Source of the DNA: an uncultured Clostridia bacterium
GTDB taxonomy: Bacteria; Bacillota; Clostridia; Christensenellales; CASEPJ01
Length of the DNA stretch: 18,020 bases
Assembly: GCA_949289715.1 (NCBI GenBank)
Contig: CASEPJ010000149.1
Coordinates: 1 to 18,020 of the forward strand
Reading direction: 5' to 3'
The stretch's first letter is position 1, and each line of letters opens with the position of its first letter. This document shows, one piece after another, positions 1 to 6,586 of the stretch. The notes beneath the pieces are model-generated. The model saw only the letters and a program-made list of their open reading frames with translations, had not been told where the DNA came from and ran no database searches. The position numbers were made by a program, and so were the translations under genes.

Positions 1-1
1 A

Positions 2-376
2 AATGCAATTATAAACGATGTCGATAATTTTAAAACGGTAGAAAGTAATTTATTTGAAAAAATTAACGAAAAATTCGATATAATCGTGTCTAATCCCCCT
101 TATATACCCAATAATGAATATGAAAATCTTTCGCCGGAAGTTAAAAAAGAACCGCAAATTGCATTGAAGGCAGGAGAAGACGGACTTGACTATTATCGTT
201 TAATTATCCCGGAATGTAAAAATTATTTGAACGACGGCGGTTTTATTATTTTTGAATGCGGATATAATCAGACGGAAAAGATATCGGAAATGCTTAAGGA
301 ACAGAATTTCAATGAGGTAACCGTCATTAAGGATTTAGACGGAAGAGAAAGATTTGTAAAAGGAGTCAAAAATTAA
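2..376 (+). CDS. prmC: PrmC, release factor glutamine methyltransferase (3' part only)
   Basis: The frame is open from base 2, so this is the C-terminal part of a gene whose start lies left of the window. The visible piece has 124 residues and contains the NPPYIP motif (around residues 31-36 of the fragment), the active-site signature of glutamine/adenine N-methyltransferases that holds the substrate amide. The usual downstream order follows: an acidic stretch, the DYYR segment and a C-terminal beta structure ending in DGRERFVKG. PrmC (HemK) uses S-adenosylmethionine to methylate the Gln of the GGQ loop of release factors RF1 and RF2. The next gene, prfA, encodes its substrate RF1, and its ATG directly follows the prmC stop, so the two are co-transcribed. 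A GTG at 86 is inside the NPPY motif and is not a start. The identification is firm from motif plus neighbour. Confidence 0.95.
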   Translation, partial: NAIINDVDNFKTVESNLFEKINEKFDIIVSNPPYIPNNEYENLSPEVKKEPQIALKAGEDGLDYYRLIIPECKNYLNDGGFIIFECGYNQTEKISEMLKEQNFNEVTVIKDLDGRERFVKGVKN

Positions 377-1444
377 ATGTTTGAAAAATTAGACGGATTG
401 AAAAAACGTTTTTCGGAGCTTAACGAACTTATAGTCGACCCTAATAAGGTCGGTTTAAAAGAATGGCAAAAACTTACCAAAGAACATGCCGATTTAGAGC
501 CTATCATCGAAACATATAATAAATATTTAAAGACACAAAGCAATTTTGAAGAAGCAAAAGAACTTTTGCAAAGTGAAACCGACCATGAAATGAAATTGAT
601 GTTGGAAGAGGAAATTCAAAATTGCAAGGAAAATATGGAAAAACTGGAGGAAGATTTAAAAATACTTCTTCTTCCCAAAGACCCGAACGACGATAAAAAC
701 GTTGTAATGGAAATCAGAGCGGGAGCCGGAGGTGACGAGGCAGGTTTGTTCGGATATGAATTGAGAAGAATGTATCAGATGTATGCCGACGCAAAGCATT
801 GGAAATATGAAAACATAGATGAAAATCTTACCGAACTTGGCGGAGTAAAAGAAGTAACTTTTATGATAAACGGAAAAGGTGCATATAGCCGTTTAAAATA
901 TGAAAGCGGTGTTCATAGAGTACAACGTGTGCCGGAAACCGAAAGTCAGGGCAGGGTGCATACTTCAACGGTAACGGTTGCGGTACTTCCCGAAGTGCAG
1001 GATGTAGAAATAGAAATTAACGAAAAAGATTTGAAGATTGATACTTATCGTTCAAGCGGAGCAGGCGGTCAACATGTAAACAAAACCGAATCTGCCATAA
1101 GAATAACTCATTTGCCTACGGGTATGGTAGTAACTTCTCAAGACGAAAGAAGTCAGATAAAAAACAGAGAAAAAGCAATGAATGTATTAAAAAGTAGGCT
1201 GTATGATTATTATCAAACACAGGCAGACAAGGAGTATGCCGCCAATAGACGTATGCAAATAGGCACGGGGGACAGGTCTGAAAGAATAAGAACTTATAAT
1301 TTTCCACAAGGCAGGGTAACCGACCATAGAATAGGATTCACCCTTTATTCTTTAAATAATTTTATGAACGGCGATTTGGACGAAATGATAGATGCTCTTG
1401 CTTTAGCAGACAGAAATGCAAAATTATCTAATTCAAATAATTAA
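377..1444 (+). CDS. prfA: Peptide chain release factor 1
   Basis: RF1 reads UAA and UAG stop codons in the ribosomal A site and triggers release of the finished protein. The 355-residue length is normal for the family. The stop-codon recognition tripeptide is present as PET (about residues 186-188, in VPETESQGR), the PxT form typical of RF1 rather than the SPF of RF2. The catalytic GGQ is at residues 230-232 inside SSGAGGQHVNKTES. The N-terminal domain (about 1-100) is helical and charged, and the C-terminal domain is complete, ending NAKLSNSNN. The ATG follows the prmC stop with no gap. AAAAGGAG (357-364) lies inside the end of prmC, about 12 bases before the ATG. No strong hairpin terminator follows, only short AT stems. 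Confidence 0.97.
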   Translation: MFEKLDGLKKRFSELNELIVDPNKVGLKEWQKLTKEHADLEPIIETYNKYLKTQSNFEEAKELLQSETDHEMKLMLEEEIQNCKENMEKLEEDLKILLLPKDPNDDKNVVMEIRAGAGGDEAGLFGYELRRMYQMYADAKHWKYENIDENLTELGGVKEVTFMINGKGAYSRLKYESGVHRVQRVPETESQGRVHTSTVTVAVLPEVQDVEIEINEKDLKIDTYRSSGAGGQHVNKTESAIRITHLPTGMVVTSQDERSQIKNREKAMNVLKSRLYDYYQTQADKEYAANRRMQIGTGDRSERIRTYNFPQGRVTDHRIGFTLYSLNNFMNGDLDEMIDALALADRNAKLSNSNN

Positions 1445-1657
1445 TTAAGATTATAGATTAAATATAATTTTTTATGTGTTTATGCACAATATTCGAAATT
1501 ATTATATAAAATATAATTTTAATAGTTATTTTTATATGAAAATTTAAACCTGGTGCGAATAAATATTAAATATAAATGATTGTGATTTTTAATTTAAATA
1601 AATAAAAAATCAAATGCGCAATATCTTTTATTTGTTAATATGGTGTAGTTAATTGCG

Positions 1658-1912
1658 TTATTTGCTGTTTTTTATTCGGCGGACAAGCTCATCATGTTGA
1701 TTTGCTATTTTAATATACTTTTGTTTTCTGCGTTCTATATCGGACTGTGAATTGGCGGGGGCGTTTTCCGGCGAAGCATTACTGTTGACAGTGGAAACAT
1801 TTTTAATCGATTGCGTATTTGAATTGTCGTTTGTTGTATTATCCGAACGGGTGTTATCAAAGGTTTGGTTTAAAAGTTGAGAAAGCAGATTAAATATGCC
1901 GAAATTTTCCAT
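1658..1912 (-). CDS. Small Asn/Ser-rich protein of unknown function
   Basis: I do not recognise this 84-residue protein. Support for a real gene is an AAAGGAG ribosome binding site six bases before the ATG on the reverse strand, and an isolated position where no other frame competes. Three parts are visible. Residues 1-16 (MENFGIFNLLSQLLNQ) look like a short amphipathic or hydrophobic helix. Residues 18-57 form a low-complexity linker rich in Asn, Ser and Thr. Residues 58-84 are a charged, basic helix with many Arg and Lys. There is no signal peptide and no cysteine. It converges with prfA and diverges from the lipoprotein gene at 2080. It could be a small membrane-associated or spore-related protein, but nothing here decides its function. 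Confidence 0.6.
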   Translation of the reverse strand: MENFGIFNLLSQLLNQTFDNTRSDNTTNDNSNTQSIKNVSTVNSNASPENAPANSQSDIERRKQKYIKIANQHDELVRRIKNSK

Positions 1913-1958
1913 ATTATTCTCCTTTATTAATTTTTATGGTAAATGTAGCTTTATTTTC

Positions 1959-1987
1959 TTGATTATTTTTACAATATATTATATAAT
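1959..1987 (+). promoter_or_regulatory. Sigma-A type promoter for the lipoprotein gene
   Basis: TTGATT (1959-1964) is followed after 17 bases by a perfect TATAAT (1982-1987). The predicted start near 1994 gives a leader of about 86 bases before the ATG at 2080. The -10 lies in a 14-base palindrome (ATATTATATAATAT, 1976-1989), so a TATAAT is also present on the reverse strand facing the small gene at 1658-1912. No good reverse -35 was seen. Confidence 0.6.
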
Positions 1988-2016
1988 ATTTTAGATACTG
2001 ACTTTATATGCGGATA

Positions 2017-2051
2017 TCGGGGCGTTTATTACATTTTTATGTTCGCTCCGA
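2017..2051 (+). other. GC-rich hairpin in the lipoprotein mRNA leader
   Basis: TCGGGGCG (2017-2024) can pair with CGCTCCGA (2044-2051) over eight pairs, one of them G-U. Inside it ACAT (2031-2034) can pair with ATGT (2039-2042). It lies in the predicted 5' leader, ends 15 bases before the ribosome binding site, and is unusually GC-rich for this spacer. No U-run follows, so it is not a terminator. It may be an mRNA-stabilising structure, a protein-binding site or part of a small regulatory RNA. Confidence 0.4.
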
Positions 2052-2079
2052 CCGTTTCAAAACTTGAAGGAGTGCGGTT

Positions 2080-3486
2080 ATGAAAAAAAGACTTGCTTTA
2101 ATTCTGTTTGTGATCTTGTTTGCTACGTGTTGTCTTACTGCATGTAAAAACACTTACAAACCGATTGAAAAACTTGAAGGAGGAGATCCTACAGCCATAG
2201 TTTATTCCAACGGAAAAAGCGTGGTTGCACAAGGGGATTATATATACTTCGTAAACGGATATCAGGATACTTATGACAGTGACGGAACCAATAATATTTG
2301 GGGAGAGGTAAAAAAAGGTGCTTTATGCAGAGTTAAGGCCTCCGATTTTTCCGATTTTAAAATTGTAGTACCAAAATTAATTACTATGGCTGCTAATCTC
2401 GACGGCGGATTTAAAATAATAGACGAGTGGATATATTATTCTACTCCCCATAGTGAAAAAGACAAATATGGCTATGTTAACTATCTTTGGATAGATTTTA
2501 TGCGTACTAAGATTGATGGAAGTCAAACCGAATTAATTTATACGGTTGAAGACGATTTCTTTACCGGTCCTTACAATTATTATAAAATTAATGATAAAAT
2601 TTATCTCGTTTACGTTATTACCGATTCGGATAACAAACTTAATGTTTATTCTGTGGAAGTCGGAGTAAAAAATGCGGAACCCAAAAATTTGGTTTCCAAA
2701 GCCGATAAAGTTGTTTTAGGCGATAAGGAAGTATACGATCCTCAAAATACAGAAATTCAGTTTTCCGATTATATTTTCTATCAAAGAGAATTATTGGAAA
2801 ATGAAAAGCCGGAATCGGGTAATGTAATTTGTAAAATTTTGCCCGACGGAACCGATAACAATAAAATTTTAAAGGACGGCAGAACCACCTATTCTCTTAT
2901 AGAGTTTAAAAACGAAGTATTGTATTTTTCCAAAATAGACTCCACATATAATAGAGAGGGCATTTGGGCAAAAATGGAAAATCAGGAATATATGATGACT
3001 GCTCAAATGTACGATGCGGTAGAATTTATTAGCCCCGAAGAGGGAATGTTTGCTGTTTTAGACAACGTATTGTATTATATCACTTATGTCAATAGCGACA
3101 ATCAATATGTTGACAGAGAAGTCGTTGCGACAAAAATATATGACGGTAACGTAAATATGTATTTTAGCATCGACAGAACGGTGGACGATAAAACCGTAAG
3201 AGAACTTTATTTTGTGGATATATTAGATTCGGATAACGAAGACACGGAAGAAGAACAGACAAAAATTCTTAAGAGAATAAATGTTGAAACCAAAGAAGTG
3301 GAAGATGTTATCCCAACAAAAATGATGTATCAAGGTTTCTTTAATCCCGATTATTATGACGGTTATATATTCTATTACGAATCGGAAGAAACTGCTCAAT
3401 ATCTTTACAGAATAAACATCAATAATTTGGAAGATTATAAAATAATGGGCGAACAGACGGAAGAAGATCTTGAGACGGAAGAATAA
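2080..3486 (+). CDS. Putative secreted lipoprotein, DUF5050-like repeat protein
   Basis: This is a 468-residue exported lipoprotein of unknown role. The N-terminus has a basic start (MKKR), a hydrophobic core and the lipobox LTAC with the lipidated Cys at residue 22, so it should be anchored to the outer face of the membrane. The rest is made of repeated beta-type segments such as DYIYFVNG, EWIYYST, NEVLYFSK and GYIFYYES, alternating with lines like CRVKASD and RTKIDGSQT. This resembles DUF5050-type beta-propellers with an YxxR-x-ID-G pattern; the assignment is by eye. Two acidic runs occur, one around 380-390 and one at the C-terminus (EEDLETEE). An AAGGAG site (2067-2072) lies seven bases before the ATG. 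The gene has its own promoter and terminator, so it is monocistronic. Confidence 0.8.
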   Translation: MKKRLALILFVILFATCCLTACKNTYKPIEKLEGGDPTAIVYSNGKSVVAQGDYIYFVNGYQDTYDSDGTNNIWGEVKKGALCRVKASDFSDFKIVVPKLITMAANLDGGFKIIDEWIYYSTPHSEKDKYGYVNYLWIDFMRTKIDGSQTELIYTVEDDFFTGPYNYYKINDKIYLVYVITDSDNKLNVYSVEVGVKNAEPKNLVSKADKVVLGDKEVYDPQNTEIQFSDYIFYQRELLENEKPESGNVICKILPDGTDNNKILKDGRTTYSLIEFKNEVLYFSKIDSTYNREGIWAKMENQEYMMTAQMYDAVEFISPEEGMFAVLDNVLYYITYVNSDNQYVDREVVATKIYDGNVNMYFSIDRTVDDKTVRELYFVDILDSDNEDTEEEQTKILKRINVETKEVEDVIPTKMMYQGFFNPDYYDGYIFYYESEETAQYLYRININNLEDYKIMGEQTEEDLETEE

Positions 3487-3501
3487 AATTTAAAATTATA
3501 T

Positions 3502-3530
3502 AGCTCCCTTAAATACCAGGGAGCTTTTTT
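3502..3530 (+). terminator. Rho-independent terminator after the lipoprotein gene
   Basis: AGCTCCC (3502-3508) and GGGAGCT (3519-3525) form a perfect seven-pair stem with a 10-base loop, followed by a T-run. It lies 15 bases after the stop codon. Confidence 0.9.
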
Positions 3531-3641
3531 ATTTATTTTTTTAAATATTTTAATCTAAATTTTTAATTTTATTTTCAATATTTTAAATAAATTAAACTTA
3601 TAAAAAATGAAATCTGTTTCGGTTTATATTAAAGCAAATGT

Positions 3642-3669
3642 TCTATTTATGCTGTAACTTACATAAAAT
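3642..3669 (+). promoter_or_regulatory. Candidate sigma-E-type sporulation promoter of yabP
   Basis: TCTATTT (3642-3648) and CATAAAAT (3662-3669), 13 bases apart, resemble the mother-cell sigma-E pattern (TCATATT, then CATACA-T). The predicted start near 3676 leaves a 17-base leader containing the GGAGG of yabP. In Bacillus subtilis yabP is sigma-E dependent, which fits. A closely similar block lies upstream of the ytfI-like gene (13816-13842). Confidence 0.5.
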
Positions 3670-3692
3670 ATTATTACAAATCGGAGGATTTT

Positions 3693-3947
3693 ATGGAAAG
3701 TAAGACACATTCGCTTATAATAGAAAACAGAAACAAGACTAAAATTACCGGCGTGCAAAAGGTAATAACATTCAATGAATCGGGTGTATTGTTAAATACC
3801 GTGCAAGGTGACTTGCAGTTGAACGGTAAGGATTTAAAGGTAAATAAACTTGATGTGGCAGATGGATCTCTGACTGTAGAGGGGGAAATATTTTCTTTAA
3901 AATATTCGGGCGAAAAGAAAAGTCTGCTGAAAAAAATTTTTAATTAA
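3693..3947 (+). CDS. yabP: Sporulation protein YabP
   Basis: YabP belongs to the YabP/YqfC family and is made in the mother cell during sporulation. Its exact biochemical role is not known. The 84-residue protein (Bacillus YabP is about 100) shows the family outline: N-terminal HSLIIENRNKTKITGV, then VITFNESGVLLNTVQGDLQLNGKDLKVNKLDVADG and the closing beta strands VEGEIFSLKYSG. It is small, soluble and rich in beta strands, with a basic C-terminus (KKSLLKKIF). CGGAGG (3682-3687) lies five bases before the ATG. Its stop overlaps the yabQ start by one base (TAATG), so translation is coupled. The order yabP-yabQ-divIC is the same as in Bacillus and makes the identification secure. Confidence 0.88.
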   Translation: MESKTHSLIIENRNKTKITGVQKVITFNESGVLLNTVQGDLQLNGKDLKVNKLDVADGSLTVEGEIFSLKYSGEKKSLLKKIFN

Positions 3948-4276
3948 TGTTATTTTTAATCGTTTGTTTAATAGATGCGGTAATATTAAGTTTCATTCTT
4001 TCTGTTGCGTCGTGTATTAAAAATTTTGTAGTTCGTTTTATAATCGATGCGGCGGCGGGGGCCTTTTCCATAGCATTATTTTATTTCGGCGTTTTTTTAT
4101 CCTTCGACGGTGTCATAAGATGGTATCAAATCATTGTTTTTATGTCTTTTAATATAATAATATCAGGAATTTTGTATAATGTACTTGCAAAATTTCGTAA
4201 AATATTGTATAATTTAATTACTAAAGTAAAAGGTGGTAACAAAAATGACCGAGAAAAAAATGGTGCTTCTAATTAA
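3947..4276 (+). CDS. yabQ: Spore cortex protein YabQ (short form)
   Basis: YabQ is a mother-cell membrane protein needed for spore cortex formation in Bacillus subtilis, where it locates to the outer forespore membrane. This copy is 109 residues, about half the Bacillus length. It consists mainly of three hydrophobic helices (about residues 2-22, 30-52 and 58-80), followed by a basic stretch NVLAKFRKILYNLITKVKGG. The start shares a base with the yabP stop, and there is no ribosome binding site of its own, so it relies on coupling. The last 10 codons overlap the beginning of divIC (ATG at 4245) in another frame, and the tail there (NDREKNGASN) looks unconserved. Identity rests on position, the membrane pattern and the YabQ-like KFRKILYNL region. 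Confidence 0.8.
   Translation: MLFLIVCLIDAVILSFILSVASCIKNFVVRFIIDAAAGAFSIALFYFGVFLSFDGVIRWYQIIVFMSFNIIISGILYNVLAKFRKILYNLITKVKGGNKNDREKNGASN
4185..4213 (+). promoter_or_regulatory. Vegetative promoter for divIC inside yabQ
   Basis: TTGCAA (4185-4190), a 17-base spacer and a perfect TATAAT (4208-4213) lie within the yabQ coding region. The predicted start near 4220 gives a 25-base leader holding the divIC ribosome binding site AAAAGGTGG. This would let the essential division gene be expressed outside sporulation. Confidence 0.65.
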
Positions 4277-4529
4277 GTTTTCCGCCGTTTTGGCGTGTTT
4301 GATTTTATGTGCTTGCATTGTTTTATTGGTTAGTCAACTCATATATAAAAACGAATTGAAAAATAAGACCGACGCTTTACGTTCGGAACTTGTTACCTTA
4401 CAATCTCAACAGAACGAGCTCAACGATTATTTGGAATATAAAAATTCCACCGAATATATAGAACAATATGCAAGGGAAGTTCTCGGAATGACAAAAGAAG
4501 GGGAAGTTAATTTCGTACCAAAAAATTAA
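4245..4529 (+). CDS. divIC: Septum formation initiator, DivIC/FtsB family
   Basis: DivIC is a bitopic membrane protein that joins FtsL and DivIB in the division complex that activates septal wall synthesis. From the ATG at 4245 it has 94 residues: a short cytoplasmic end (MTEKKMVLLIK), one membrane helix (about 10-34, SAVLACLILCACIVLLVSQLIY), then a coiled coil (about 38-66) rich in Glu, Gln, Asn and Leu. It closes with the family signature YIEQYAREVLGMTKEGE. I chose 4245 because AAAAGGTGG (4228-4236) lies nine bases upstream. A GTG at 4233 in the same frame overlaps that site and is unlikely. It follows yabQ with overlap, as in the Bacillus yabP-yabQ-divIC group; the S1-domain gene that follows in Bacillus is absent. 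Confidence 0.88.
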   Translation: MTEKKMVLLIKFSAVLACLILCACIVLLVSQLIYKNELKNKTDALRSELVTLQSQQNELNDYLEYKNSTEYIEQYAREVLGMTKEGEVNFVPKN

Positions 4530-4553
4530 AGCGGAACAAAATCCGCTTTTTTT
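4528..4553 (+). terminator. Rho-independent terminator after divIC
   Basis: AAAGCGGA (4528-4535) pairs perfectly with TCCGCTTT (4542-4549) around a six-base loop, followed by a T-run to 4553. The stem begins within the divIC stop codon. Confidence 0.92.
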
Positions 4554-4589
4554 AATTCTAATATTTAATTTTAAATAAAAGTTTATTTA

Positions 4590-4621
4590 TTGAAAATCGG
4601 AAAAATTTATTAAAATATAAA
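4590..4621 (+). promoter_or_regulatory. Possible promoter of the Ppx/GppA gene
   Basis: TTGAAA (4590-4595) is followed by overlapping -10 candidates TAAAAT (4611-4616, spacing 15) and TATAAA (4616-4621, spacing 20). Neither spacing is ideal. A promoter is expected here because a strong terminator closes divIC. Confidence 0.35.
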
Positions 4622-4651
4622 TTAAAATTTATTTATACGGGAGAAAGAAAA

Positions 4652-5503
4652 TTGAAAAAATACGCTGTTATAGATATCGGCTCCAATTCCGTAAGATTAT
4701 TGAAATATAAAGACGGCATTTCAGAAAAAAAATTGTTAACGACAAGGTTAGGTAAAAATTTGGTTCCCGGTAAAGCAATTTGTCGGCAAAGTTTTACGGA
4801 TACCGTAAATGCGGTAAAAGACTTTTACGCTGAAGGAAAGCAATTTTGTAATGAAGTTTTGGTATTTGCGACCGAGGCCGTAAGGTCCGCCTCAAACGGC
4901 AAAGATTTAGTTGCCGCATTAAAAAACGAAGGCATATGCGTTGATGTCGTCGGGGGAGATATCGAAGCAAGTCTTGCTTTTTTAGGTGCCGTTAAAACCG
5001 ACGAATTTGCGGGAGTAATAGATATTGGAGGAGCAAGTACCGAAATAGTTACGGGAAAAAACAAAAAAATATTAAACTCCCTTTCCATACCTTTGGGGGC
5101 TGTAAGACTGTTTTCTTTTTGTAATGACAATATATTAAAAATAGAGAATTATGTAAAAGAAATAAATTTAAAAAATATTACCATTCCAGAGAAAATATAT
5201 GCCGTAGGGGGAACGGCAACTACTTTAGCCGCCGTTTCCGCCCGATTAAGAATATACGATCCGGCTATTGTCGACGGGTATATATTAACAAGAGATAAAA
5301 TTAAAGAAATTGCCGATAAAATGGTCACTTTGTCGATAATCGAAAGGGAAAAAATAGACGGACTTCCAAAAGAAAGGGCGGATATAATTGTAACGGCAGC
5401 ATATTATTTTTATTATCTGCTTGAAAAATTGTCGGTTGAAAAAATTACGGTCAGCGAAAGCGACAACCTTGAAGGATATTTAAAAATTAAAAATTTAATA
5501 TGA
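4652..5503 (+). CDS. Ppx/GppA-family phosphatase
   Basis: This family, of the actin-like ATPase fold, hydrolyses polyphosphate (exopolyphosphatase) or pppGpp (GppA); sequence alone cannot say which. At 283 residues it has only the two-lobed core and lacks the C-terminal HD-like extension of Escherichia coli Ppx. Phosphate-1 motif: VIDIGSNSVRLL (7-18). FATEAVRSASNG (72-83) follows, then VVGGDIEASLAFLGAV (99-114) with the expected catalytic Glu at 105. Phosphate-2 motif: GVIDIGGASTEIV (121-133). Adenosine-side motif: YAVGGTATTLA (183-193). The start is a TTG, chosen because GGGAGA (4639-4644) lies seven bases upstream and the IDIGSNS motif begins at residue 7 as usual. The gene stands alone between a terminator and the convergent ung gene. 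Confidence 0.9.
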   Translation: MKKYAVIDIGSNSVRLLKYKDGISEKKLLTTRLGKNLVPGKAICRQSFTDTVNAVKDFYAEGKQFCNEVLVFATEAVRSASNGKDLVAALKNEGICVDVVGGDIEASLAFLGAVKTDEFAGVIDIGGASTEIVTGKNKKILNSLSIPLGAVRLFSFCNDNILKIENYVKEINLKNITIPEKIYAVGGTATTLAAVSARLRIYDPAIVDGYILTRDKIKEIADKMVTLSIIEREKIDGLPKERADIIVTAAYYFYYLLEKLSVEKITVSESDNLEGYLKIKNLI

Positions 5504-5542
5504 CAGATCATTTAATACTAAATGAAATAATAATATATAAAA

Positions 5543-5578
5543 AAATAAGTACCTTAATGTTTTTCAGGGTACTTATTT
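5543..5578 (-). terminator. Terminator between the phosphatase gene and ung
   Basis: AAATAAGTACC (5543-5553) pairs perfectly with GGTACTTATTT (5568-5578), an 11-pair stem with a 14-base loop. On the reverse strand the stem is followed by a U-rich stretch, so it mainly ends ung, whose stop codon it overlaps. On the forward strand the tail is only partly T-rich, but it may also stop transcription from the phosphatase gene. Confidence 0.75.
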
Positions 5579-6248
5579 AATTATTTAAATCGAAATTTAC
5601 CGGTTTCATGTTATGTGCTGCCAAAAAAGCATTGGCAATTGAAAAGTGCCTGCATCCGAAAAATCCGTTGGAAGCGGAAAGGGGACTGGGGTGTGCCGCA
5701 GTCAAAACAAGGTGCTTTTGACCGTCTATAAGAGCTTTTTTGGATTTAGCGTTATTTCCCCATAACATAAAAACAATAGGAGTACTTCTGGCATTTAGAA
5801 GGGTAATTACTCCGTCGGTAAAAACTTCCCATCCTATGTGGCTGTGAGAATTAGCTTCGTGTGCTCTTACGGTAAGGGAAGTATTTAAAAGTAAAACACC
5901 TTGTTTTGCCCATGGAATTAAATTACCCGTTTTGGGCGGATTTATCCCTAAATCGTCTTTTAATTCTTTATATATATTGATGAGCGACTTCGGAATGGGA
6001 ACATTGTCCTGCACCGAAAAAGCAAGGCCGTGAGCCTGTCTTGGATTGTGGTAAGGGTCTTGCCCCAGAATTACGATTTTTACATCCTTATAAGGGGTAT
6101 ATTTAAAGGCGTTGAATATGTCGTACATATTGGGGTAAATTATATGCGATGCATATTCTTTTTTTAAAAATTCTCTTATATTCTTATAATTTTCACTTTC
6201 AAATAGGGGCTTTAATATATCATCCCAATCATTTCCGATTTTTATCAT
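5577..6248 (-). CDS. ung: Uracil-DNA glycosylase, family 1
   Basis: Ung removes uracil from DNA after cytosine deamination or dUTP incorporation, starting base excision repair. The 223-residue protein has normal length. The water-activating loop is GQDPYH (62-67, catalytic Asp64), followed by AHGLAFSV. The uracil-binding VLLLNTSLTV region is at about 118-127. The DNA-intercalation loop is HPSPLS (186-191, catalytic His186), followed by GFFGCRHF (195-202). On the reverse strand AAAGGA lies about nine bases before the ATG, and a strong promoter is at 6275-6303. It is a single-gene unit running against its neighbours. The end is intact and there is nothing unusual in the active site. Confidence 0.97.
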   Translation of the reverse strand: MIKIGNDWDDILKPLFESENYKNIREFLKKEYASHIIYPNMYDIFNAFKYTPYKDVKIVILGQDPYHNPRQAHGLAFSVQDNVPIPKSLINIYKELKDDLGINPPKTGNLIPWAKQGVLLLNTSLTVRAHEANSHSHIGWEVFTDGVITLLNARSTPIVFMLWGNNAKSKKALIDGQKHLVLTAAHPSPLSASNGFFGCRHFSIANAFLAAHNMKPVNFDLNN

Positions 6249-6274
6249 CTGTTTCTTTCCTTTGAATTAAAAAT

Positions 6275-6303
6275 ATTATAGCATAAACTTAATTTTTAAG
6301 CAA
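6275..6303 (-). promoter_or_regulatory. Extended -10 promoter of ung
   Basis: Read on the reverse strand, TTGCTT (6298-6303) is followed after 17 bases by TATAAT (6275-6280), preceded by TGc, an extended -10. The predicted start near 6268 leaves a leader of about 20 bases carrying the ribosome binding site. Confidence 0.8.
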
Positions 6304-6519
6304 ATGTGATTATGATTCGTCGGTAATTTTTTTTAATATTAATGAATTTTATAATAATATTATTAAATAAATGGAAATCGTTGTTTAAAGTTAATAAAAG
6401 TTACAATTAATATAAAATAAATCATTTTATAATTAAATAATTTATATGCTTTTATAAATTTTATAAAAAGAAAAATCAATTAAAATTTTTAATAATTAAA
6501 TATAAAAATAATAAAATAA
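6304..6519. other. AT-only spacer between ung and the DUF1540 gene
   Basis: This stretch is almost purely A and T and has no open frame of useful length, no ribosome binding site and no clear promoter. I see nothing more in it. Confidence 0.6.
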
Positions 6520-6555
6520 AAAAATCACATAAAATATAAATTTCATGTGATTTTT
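6520..6555 (-). terminator. Terminator of the DUF1540-type gene
   Basis: AAAAATCACAT (6520-6530) pairs with ATGTGATTTTT (6545-6555) around a 14-base loop. On the reverse strand the stem is followed by a U-rich tail. It lies about 30 bases after the stop of the gene at 6587-6751. Confidence 0.7.
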
Positions 6556-6586
6556 ATCTTTACTTTCGGTTTTAAGATATCAACGA

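Noticed and set aside
86..376. A start codon (GTG) at 86 for a 96-residue protein
   Set aside because: It lies inside the NPPY motif of prmC, and the frame is open to the left edge, so the gene begins outside the window.
1447..1622. Short AT hairpins between prfA and the small reverse gene, such as ATTATA/TATAAT and GATTTTT/AAAAATC
   Set aside because: Pairing is A-T only or the loop is long (CGCAAT at 1617-1622 with ATTGCG at 1652-1657), so none is a convincing terminator.
4233..4244. GTG start for divIC giving a four-residue extension
   Set aside because: The GTG overlaps the ribosome binding site AAAAGGTGG, which is correctly spaced for the ATG at 4245.
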